The notes under the pieces are model-generated. The model made no database searches. It saw nothing but the letters and a program-made list of their open reading frames with translations, and had not been told where the DNA came from. From positions 1 to 30,640 of the forward strand of contig SFJB01000006.1 of the NCBI GenBank assembly GCA_004555145.1: 30,640 bases of DNA, given 5' to 3'. The translations under genes and the position numbers were made by a program. This stretch comes from Bacteroidales bacterium (GTDB lineage: Bacteria > Bacteroidota > Bacteroidia > Bacteroidales > UBA932). This document shows, in pieces, positions 24,588 to 30,640 of this stretch; position 1 is the first letter of the stretch, and each line of letters opens with the position of its first letter.

Positions 24588-25547
24588 ATGAAACGTGTAC
24601 TAACTATAATTTTGCTTGCCTTCCTCTCTCTCGGGGCTTTTGCCAGGGGTCTGGATGAACTGATCCCTCGCCCTGACAGCATTCTGGTGCAGAAGGGGAG
24701 TTTCCGTGTCAGCGGTGCGGCGATGCGCTGTGATCCCGGATTCGAAAAGCCGGCAATCGAGGCCGTAAAGCGCTTTGCTTCAAGGGTTTCACTGGTTTGT
24801 GGCAAGTCCTGCCCCTTTTCCTCTCCTGTGGGTCTGGCTTCGGTAGTGAATGACGGTTCCGTGAAGGGTGTGGTCTTCCTCAAGGATGCCTCCCTTGCAG
24901 CCGGGGCTTATAGAATTGACGTGGCTTCCAAGAGTTGTGTCGTGCGAGCTTCCGATTGCGAGGGTGTCAGCAATGCCCTTGCCACCCTTAAACAGCTGCT
25001 TCCCGAGGAAGTCTATGGCATTGGCAACGGATCGGATAAGAAATGGGTGATTCCTGCCTGCGTCATCAAGGATGCTCCCGAGAACGTGAGGCGCGGTCTT
25101 TGCGTGGATTGTGCAGCCGAATACAGGACAGTGGAGGAGCTTAAATCCTTGTTCGGGGAAGTGTCGAAATACAAGATCAATACCGTCTCGCTTGTGCTCA
25201 GTGCCAAGAAGTGCTGGAGGGTCAAGGGACAAGCCGGCAGCGACCTGGCCAAGGTGAGCGCATATTTCGAGGGTGGAGAAAAGGTCTATGACGCCGAACA
25301 GCTCAAGGATCTGGCAAAGACGGCGCTTTCGCTTGGCTTGAGCATCGAGCCCTGCCTGGTCGTCCCTTCAGAGCTGCTCGCTTACCTGAATCTTGATAAA
25401 CTCCCTTCCGATGCTGTGAGCGAGGTGGAGGAATTGCTTGGCGCGGGCGTCAGATTCGCCGGTGACGCATCGGAATTCGGCGTGGATATTGACAATGTTG
25501 ACATAAAAAGCCTCGCACAGACGCTGTGGGGCGGAAAAGGAGAATAA
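24588..25547 (+). CDS. GH20 beta-hexosaminidase-like protein lacking the catalytic segment
   Basis: A 319-residue secreted protein (signal peptide about 1-19). Residues ~20-150 look like the GH20b N-terminal domain (LIPRPDSILVQKGSF, then YRIDVASKSCVVRASDCEGVSNALATLKQLL, cited in parts). Residues ~155-205 resemble the start of the GH20 barrel: PACVIKDAPENVRRGLCVD, then VSKYKINTVSLVL, where a working enzyme has R-G-L-x-L-D, Y-K-x-N and H-W-H-L-x-D-D. Here the His and Asp residues are replaced. A later part (EGGEKVYDAEQLKDLAKTA, SIEPCLVVPSELLAYL) still follows the barrel, but the H-x-G-G-D-E catalytic motif never appears, and the protein stops about 200 residues early. The frame is intact, so a non-catalytic binding or decoy role is possible; a decaying gene is the alternative. 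Two bases separate it from lpdA. Confidence 0.6.
   Translation: MKRVLTIILLAFLSLGAFARGLDELIPRPDSILVQKGSFRVSGAAMRCDPGFEKPAIEAVKRFASRVSLVCGKSCPFSSPVGLASVVNDGSVKGVVFLKDASLAAGAYRIDVASKSCVVRASDCEGVSNALATLKQLLPEEVYGIGNGSDKKWVIPACVIKDAPENVRRGLCVDCAAEYRTVEELKSLFGEVSKYKINTVSLVLSAKKCWRVKGQAGSDLAKVSAYFEGGEKVYDAEQLKDLAKTALSLGLSIEPCLVVPSELLAYLNLDKLPSDAVSEVEELLGAGVRFAGDASEFGVDIDNVDIKSLAQTLWGGKGE
25537..25542 (+). promoter_or_regulatory. Shine-Dalgarno site fixing the lpdA start
   Basis: AAGGAG lies seven bases before the ATG at 25550, within the last codons of the upstream gene. It supports MYDLAIIGGG as the true N-terminus rather than an ATG at 25526. Confidence 0.6.
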
Positions 25548-25549
25548 AG

Positions 25550-26902
25550 ATGTACGATCTTGCAATAATCGGAGGCGGTCCCGGGGGATACGTCGCTGCA
25601 CAGAGAGCCGGTGCTGCCGGACTCAGCGTGGTGCTTTTCGAGAAAAAGTCGCTTGGGGGAGTTTGCCTGAATGAGGGCTGCATCCCGACCAAGACCTTGC
25701 TGTACAGTGCCAAGCTTTATAATTATGCCCTTCACGGCGACAAATACGGTGTGGAAGTGTCTGAGGCGCGTGCGGACTTCGAGGCTATCATGGCACGCAA
25801 GAACAAGGTTGTCAAGAAACTCGTTGCAGGGGTCAAGGCTGCGATGAAGGCTAACGGCGTGGAAGTGCGCAACACTGAAGCCTGCATCAAGGGTCGCGGA
25901 GCCGATGGATTCGAAATCCAGTCGGGCGAGGAAGTGGTTTTGAGCCGCAATCTCCTGATCTGCACAGGTTCAGAAGCAGTTGTACCTCCTATTCCTGGCC
26001 TTGGCGAAGCAGGGGACAGAATCCTTACCAACCGGGAAATCCTCGAGCTGGAGCAGCGCCCCGAGAGCCTTGTCATCATAGGTGGCGGAGTCATAGGAAT
26101 GGAGTTCGCTTCCTTCTTCAATGCCCTGGGCACCAAGGTCACGGTAATAGAGATGATGCCTAAGATACTTGGGCCTATGGATGCCGAAATCAGCGATATG
26201 CTGCTGAAGTCTTACGCGAAGAAGGGCATCGAGTTCAAACTGGGGTGCAAGGTAAGCGCTGTGGACGGTGGCTGCGTAAGCTACCTCACGCCTGAAGGTG
26301 AGCAATGCAGCGTTGAGGGCGAAAAGATACTTGTGAGCGTGGGAAGACGCGCTGTGCTCAAAGGGTATGGCCTTGAGAATCTTGGCGTTGAGACTGAGAG
26401 AGGAATCAAGGTTGATGCCCGGATGCGCACCAGCGTACCGGGAGTTTACGCCGCAGGAGACGTGACAGGATTTTCAATGCTCGCCCACACTGCATCCAGA
26501 GAGGGTGAGGTGGCTGTGAACACCATACTCGGAAAGGACGACTCCATGAGCTACAATGCCATTCCGGGCATAGTATATACGAATCCTGAAGTCGCAGGGG
26601 TAGGAATTACGGAAGAGGAGGCGCAGCAGCGTGGAGGATGCACCGTAAAGAAGCTGCCTATGACCTATTCCGGTCGTTTTGTGGCTGAAAATGAGAGGGA
26701 AAACGGACTGTGCAAGATCATAGCGGACAGCGGAAGCGGCAGGGTTCTGGGTGTTCATATGCTGGGAAATCCCTGCTCGGAGATTATCCAGAGCGCTTGC
26801 ATGGCCATACAGAATTCACTGAGCGTGGAGGACCTCCGCAAGATAGTATTCCCTCACCCTACGGTATCGGAAATTCTCAAGGAAACCGCATTTACATTTT
26901 AG
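25550..26902 (+). CDS. lpdA: Dihydrolipoyl dehydrogenase
   Basis: The E3 flavoprotein that reoxidises lipoyl groups of 2-oxoacid dehydrogenases or the glycine cleavage system, passing electrons to NAD. The 450 residues show the FAD site GGGPGG (about 8-13), the redox disulfide GGVCLNEGCIPTKTL (Cys about 39 and 44), the NAD site GGGVIGMEFASFF (about 177), the second FAD motif VYAAGDVTG (about 302-310) and the C-terminal active-site HPTVSEILKE (about 437). All catalytic elements are present. No E1, E2 or glycine-cleavage genes adjoin it here, so it is a stand-alone copy that may serve several complexes. Confidence 0.94.
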   Translation: MYDLAIIGGGPGGYVAAQRAGAAGLSVVLFEKKSLGGVCLNEGCIPTKTLLYSAKLYNYALHGDKYGVEVSEARADFEAIMARKNKVVKKLVAGVKAAMKANGVEVRNTEACIKGRGADGFEIQSGEEVVLSRNLLICTGSEAVVPPIPGLGEAGDRILTNREILELEQRPESLVIIGGGVIGMEFASFFNALGTKVTVIEMMPKILGPMDAEISDMLLKSYAKKGIEFKLGCKVSAVDGGCVSYLTPEGEQCSVEGEKILVSVGRRAVLKGYGLENLGVETERGIKVDARMRTSVPGVYAAGDVTGFSMLAHTASREGEVAVNTILGKDDSMSYNAIPGIVYTNPEVAGVGITEEEAQQRGGCTVKKLPMTYSGRFVAENERENGLCKIIADSGSGRVLGVHMLGNPCSEIIQSACMAIQNSLSVEDLRKIVFPHPTVSEILKETAFTF

Positions 26903-26912
26903 TGCATAGTTT

Positions 26913-29900
26913 ATGAAGAAGTTATTGTTGGCTGTGGCTTTTGCAGCGGCAGTGTCGCTCAAGGCCTTCGGGGCTCCTGAAGAAGCCCGTCTGCTCCGCT
27001 TCCCGACTGTGGGCGGAGACAGGATTGTGTTCAGTTATGCTGGCAATCTGTACAGCGTAGGCATCAATGGCGGAAAAGCTGTGAAGCTTACGTCTCACGT
27101 AGGGTACGAAAGTTTCCCAAAAATCTCTCCGGACGGAAAAACCATAGCTTTTACTGCCCAGTATGACGGCAATACGGAAGTTTACACTATGCCTATCGAG
27201 GGTGGAGAACCGGTACGCGTCACATATTCCGCTCTTGTCTCAAGAGACCAGATGGGCGAGCGTATGGGTCCCAACAATATTGTTATGGGTTGGACTCCGG
27301 ACGGAAACAAAATTGTTTACAGGAGTAAGCAGTATAATTTCAGTGGCTTGAGAGGCCGTTTGTGCCTCGTTGATGCTGAAGGAGGAGTGCCTGAGATCAT
27401 TCCGACTTCCGAAGGTGGATTCTGCTCATTCTCTCCGGACGGAAAGCATCTTGCTATGAACAGGATGTTCCGTGAGTTCCGCACTTGGAAGTACTACAAG
27501 GGCGGTCAGGCAGATGACATCTGGATCAACACCGTCGGCACCAGCGAACTTGAGAAAATTACCGACAACGACGCTCAGGATATCTTCCCTATGTGGGTAG
27601 GAGACAAGATTTATTACCTCTCCGACCGGGACAGGACAATGAATCTTTTCGTGTACAATACTCTTGACGGGAAAACCGAGAAAGTGACCGATTTCACCGA
27701 GTATGACTGCAAATTCCCATCCTGCTCCCAGGACTGGATAGTGTTCGAAAACGGCGGATACCTTTATAAGTACGATACGCGCAAGGGCGGAAAGGCCGAA
27801 AAGCTCAGCATCTACCTCGAGGACGACAACGTATATTCCCGCAGTGAATACCGCTCCGGCCTCGGCAGCCAAAGGGTTTCAAGCGTAGATCTCTCACCTG
27901 ACGGAAAACGTGTCCTTATGGTTGTGCGCGGGGATATCTTCTCCCTGCCTGCATCCCGTGGTCCTGTTTACCACCTCGGCGCAACGCCTGAGTCACACGA
28001 AAGAAATGCAGTCTGGAGCCCGGACGGCAAGCGCATTGCCTGGCTCTCCGACAAGAGCGGCGAATATCAGGTGTATGTGGCTGCTCCTGATATGAGCTCT
28101 GAGAAGTGCCTCACTTCCTTCGAGAGCGGCTACCCTTCGAACCTGCAATGGGCTCCTGACAGCAAGACCCTGTATTTCAATACCGATGCCCGCGAACTCT
28201 ATTCTCTGAATGCCGACAGCGGCAAGCTGGACTGCATACTCAAGAGCGACAGGGGCAGGATTTCTTCCTTCACCCTTTCCCCTGACGGAAGCTGGGCGGC
28301 GTACTCCACCGAGCTTGCAAACAAGATCAGCGCCATCTTCCTCTACGAGGTGAAGACCGGCAAGAGCTGGCAAGTCACGGACCGCTGGTATGACGCTTCC
28401 TCGCCTGTTTTCTCCAGCGACGGAAAGTACCTCTTCTTTACCTCCAGAGTGGACTTTACCCCTTCTTATTCCCAGGTGGAATGGAATGCCTCGATGAACG
28501 TATCTTCCAGGATGTATCTCGTCCCTCTGGCTGCCGACACTGCCAATCCTATGGCTTTGAAGTCCGACGAGGCCTCCGCCGTCGAGCCTGCTCCTGCAGC
28601 GAAGCCCGAATCCAAGGGCGGAAAGAAAGCAGCGTCAAAGTCTGACGACAAGACCCCTGCAGCGGCACCTGCGATGAAGGTGGATATTGACGGCATAGCG
28701 TTGCGCATAACTGAACTTCCTGTAAATGAAAGCTTTGCTTCTCCATTTGCCGAGAAGGACGGAAAACTCTACTACAATAGCCGCGAAGGAACCAAGGTGC
28801 TTGACCTCAAGACGCTCAAGAGTGACAAGAGCCCAATGTCACGCCCAATGGCCTGGACTGCCGATATGAGCAAGGTGCTTGTTCGTGACGGAGGCTCTTA
28901 TAAGGTTTGCCCGTTTGGCGCTTCTGCCGGCAAGGAAGCTTCTGTGCCTGTGGACGAAATCGATATGGTCATAGACCACAAGGCTGAGTGGAAGCAGATT
29001 TTCGATGAGAGCTGGCGTATAACCAGGGACGGTTTCTATGTCGAGAATATGCACGGTGCCGATTGGGATCACATCTATGAGAAGTATGCTCAGATGCTGC
29101 CATACGTGAACCACAGGGATGACCTTACCTATCTTATCGGTGAGATGCTCGGCGAACTCAATGTCGGACACGCATACATCACCTCAGGCGAAAGCCCGGC
29201 AGTACCGCGCGTCAAGACCGGACTTCTCGGAGCGAATTTCAGCAAGGATGCTGCGAGCGGAGCTTTCCGTATTGAAAAGATCTTCCCTGCAGCAATATGG
29301 GACAAGAATCTCCGCTCACCTCTGCTCGAACCTGGCGTTGATGCCAAGGTGGGAGAGTACATAGTTGAGGTGGCAGGAAGACCGGCTTCTTCCCTCAAGG
29401 ACGTGACCGAGGCTCTTGTAGGCAAGGCCGACAAGACAGTGTCGCTCAGAATTGCATCCCGAGCTGACGGAAAGGATGCGCGCACCGTGTACGTGAAGCC
29501 TATAGCTGATGAATCCCAGCTTGCTTACCAGGAATGGGTCAAGAGGAATATGGAAATTGTGGACAAGCTTTCCGGCGGAAGGATAGGCTACATACATATT
29601 CCGGATATGAGCGCAGAGGGACTGGTAATGTTCTCCAAGATGTACTACAACCAGCTCGACAGGGAGGCCCTGATCATTGATGACCGTATGAACGGAGGCG
29701 GAAACGTATCCCCTATGATTATCGAGAGACTCCAGCGTGAGGTTTACAGAATCAGCATGTATCGCAACGGAGCCAACGAGCCTGTGCCTAATGAGGCATT
29801 CTATGGCCCTAAGGTCTGTCTCATTGACAAGTACTCATCTTCCGACGGAGACCTCTTCCCGTACAGCTTCCGTAAGCTCGGATTGGGAAAACTCATCGGA

Positions 29901-30176
29901 ACCCGCTCGTGGGGTGGAATCGTGGGAATCTCAGGATCCAAGGAATTTGTGGACGGACAGGATATGCGTACTCCTTTCTTCACCTCATACTCTACTGAGG
30001 GTGAATGGATTATCGAAGGCCACGGAGTAGATCCGGACATAGTGGTGGATATCAATCCTTTCGATGACTATCTCGGAAAGGATGCCCAATTGGAAAAGGC
30101 TGTTGAGGTGCTTCTTGAAGAGCTCAAGGACTGGAAGCCGCTGCCGGGCACTCCTGCCGCACCGGTAAAGAACTGA
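26913..30176 (+). CDS. Tricorn protease homologue (S41 family, beta-propeller, PDZ)
   Basis: A large secreted peptidase, 1087 residues, with a signal peptide (about 1-20, ending KAFG). Two N-terminal beta-propellers carry repeated SPDGK/S-x-DGK motifs (for example ISPDGKTIAFT near 70, LSPDGKRVLM near 327, WSPDGKRIAWL near 369). A low-complexity Ala/Pro/Lys/Ser linker lies near 556-590. The C1 region, a PDZ domain (about 770-870) and the S41 catalytic C2 domain follow. Putative catalytic residues: His in LNVGHAYI (about 753), Ser in SSSDGDLFP (about 977) and Glu in IIEGHGVDPDI (about 1036). In Thermoplasma tricorn a Ser precedes the His; here it is Gly. Such proteins trim peptides into short products. 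It follows lpdA after ten bases. Confidence 0.92.
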   Translation: MKKLLLAVAFAAAVSLKAFGAPEEARLLRFPTVGGDRIVFSYAGNLYSVGINGGKAVKLTSHVGYESFPKISPDGKTIAFTAQYDGNTEVYTMPIEGGEPVRVTYSALVSRDQMGERMGPNNIVMGWTPDGNKIVYRSKQYNFSGLRGRLCLVDAEGGVPEIIPTSEGGFCSFSPDGKHLAMNRMFREFRTWKYYKGGQADDIWINTVGTSELEKITDNDAQDIFPMWVGDKIYYLSDRDRTMNLFVYNTLDGKTEKVTDFTEYDCKFPSCSQDWIVFENGGYLYKYDTRKGGKAEKLSIYLEDDNVYSRSEYRSGLGSQRVSSVDLSPDGKRVLMVVRGDIFSLPASRGPVYHLGATPESHERNAVWSPDGKRIAWLSDKSGEYQVYVAAPDMSSEKCLTSFESGYPSNLQWAPDSKTLYFNTDARELYSLNADSGKLDCILKSDRGRISSFTLSPDGSWAAYSTELANKISAIFLYEVKTGKSWQVTDRWYDASSPVFSSDGKYLFFTSRVDFTPSYSQVEWNASMNVSSRMYLVPLAADTANPMALKSDEASAVEPAPAAKPESKGGKKAASKSDDKTPAAAPAMKVDIDGIALRITELPVNESFASPFAEKDGKLYYNSREGTKVLDLKTLKSDKSPMSRPMAWTADMSKVLVRDGGSYKVCPFGASAGKEASVPVDEIDMVIDHKAEWKQIFDESWRITRDGFYVENMHGADWDHIYEKYAQMLPYVNHRDDLTYLIGEMLGELNVGHAYITSGESPAVPRVKTGLLGANFSKDAASGAFRIEKIFPAAIWDKNLRSPLLEPGVDAKVGEYIVEVAGRPASSLKDVTEALVGKADKTVSLRIASRADGKDARTVYVKPIADESQLAYQEWVKRNMEIVDKLSGGRIGYIHIPDMSAEGLVMFSKMYYNQLDREALIIDDRMNGGGNVSPMIIERLQREVYRISMYRNGANEPVPNEAFYGPKVCLIDKYSSSDGDLFPYSFRKLGLGKLIGTRSWGGIVGISGSKEFVDGQDMRTPFFTSYSTEGEWIIEGHGVDPDIVVDINPFDDYLGKDAQLEKAVEVLLEELKDWKPLPGTPAAPVKN

Positions 30177-30185
30177 AATAACTGG

Positions 30186-30193
30186 TATATTTA
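30186..30193 (+). promoter_or_regulatory. Weak -7-like element before the DUF4199 gene
   Basis: TATATTTA differs at the last base from TAnnTTTG and lies 23 bases before the ATG at 30217. It is in the only intergenic gap (40 bases) of this part, which makes it the most likely promoter site, but the match is imperfect and no -33 is seen. Confidence 0.25.
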
Positions 30194-30216
30194 CATATTC
30201 TTCAATTGATTTTGTT

Positions 30217-30640
30217 ATGAACGAAAGGAATACTTTTTGGAATCAGGCTGCAAAGGCGGGATTGGTGCTTGGAGGGGTGTCTGTGGCATATCTTGCGCTT
30301 ACCTATCTTTTGAGCCTTGTAAACGGCGAGGGATTTGTCCTCATACTTATGTCTATAATCAAGGCCCTGCTGTGGGTGGCGAAACTTTTCGGCTGCATCT
30401 ATCTGATGAAGCTCTTCATTACGCGCTATGACTCCCTGCCGCTTGAGGAAGGGGCTCGCCGGCCTTCGCCTTTCTCCTTCGGCTGTCTGGTGGCATTCCT
30501 TTCCGCTCTTATTTATTCGGCCTTCTATATGGCGTACACGCTATATCTCGCCCCGGATATGATAGAGCAGGTGGTGGAAGTTTACAAGACTATGCCGCAG
30601 TTCACTTCAGATATGATTGAAGAACTTGAGAATATGGTTC
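30217..30640 (+). CDS. DUF4199 family membrane protein (3' end outside window)
   Basis: The first 141 codons of a gene that runs off the window. The N-terminus NERNTFWNQAAKAGLVLGG, followed by hydrophobic helices at about 14-36, 41-62 and 85-107, fits the DUF4199 family of Bacteroidota inner-membrane proteins. After the third helix comes a soluble, acidic segment (DMIEQVVEVYKTMPQF). The function of the family is not known; in Bacteroidales it commonly sits just before a family 2 glycosyltransferase gene, which would be the next gene to look for. The start ATG at 30217 is the only good one after the tricorn gene. Confidence 0.8.
   Translation, partial: MNERNTFWNQAAKAGLVLGGVSVAYLALTYLLSLVNGEGFVLILMSIIKALLWVAKLFGCIYLMKLFITRYDSLPLEEGARRPSPFSFGCLVAFLSALIYSAFYMAYTLYLAPDMIEQVVEVYKTMPQFTSDMIEELENMV

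Noticed and set aside
25550..26902. lpdA as part of a pyruvate or 2-oxoglutarate dehydrogenase operon
   Set aside because: No E1 or E2 genes flank it; neighbours are a GH20-like protein and a tricorn protease.

Overview
The window looks like chromosomal DNA of a GC-rich member of the Bacteroidota, most likely the order Bacteroidales. The evidence is as follows. Promoter-like sites match the Bacteroidota -7 consensus TAnnTTTG rather than -10/-35 boxes. There is a two-permease MacB-type efflux operon with its own adaptor and TolC. There are periplasmic glycoside hydrolases (GH3, GH29, a GH20 relative), a transglutaminase lipoprotein of a type I associate with Bacteroides, a tricorn protease and a DUF4199 protein. 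I cannot name a genus. No mobile element, phage gene, rRNA, tRNA or CRISPR array was seen.

Layout: (1) 2-619, the 3' end of cysS, convergent with a GH3 beta-glycosidase gene (625-2937, minus). (2) 2938-3051, a divergent promoter region. (3) 3052-8727, a complete five-gene tripartite ABC efflux operon: ATPase, two permeases, adaptor, TolC. (4) 8728-9577, an 850-base convergent intergenic region with a nested GC-rich stem-loop immediately after the tolC-like stop, then about 740 bases of a 114-base higher-order tandem repeat made of alternating 63- and 51-base half-units. (5) 9578-13998, metF-metH on the minus strand, overlapping by one base. (6) 14080-30640, about 16.5 kb of plus-strand genes with gaps of at most about 40 bases and many ATGA overlaps.

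In the last block, an SDR reductase is followed by a compact cassette at 14844-19169: nucleotidyltransferase, HprK-like kinase, S26-type Ser/His peptidase, PqqD-like peptide carrier and ABC exporter. This resembles a peptide-modification and export system, but no precursor gene lies inside it. Next come a GH29 alpha-L-fucosidase, cutC, a transglutaminase-type lipoprotein, a split chromate-type transporter pair, a GH20-like protein lacking the catalytic segment, dihydrolipoyl dehydrogenase, a tricorn-type protease and the start of a DUF4199 membrane protein.

The main items for follow-up are the higher-order repeat array between the tolC-like gene and metH, the precursor-less HprK/PqqD/peptidase/exporter cassette, and the apparently non-catalytic GH20 relative. 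All function calls rest on reading motifs by eye; no database search was run.
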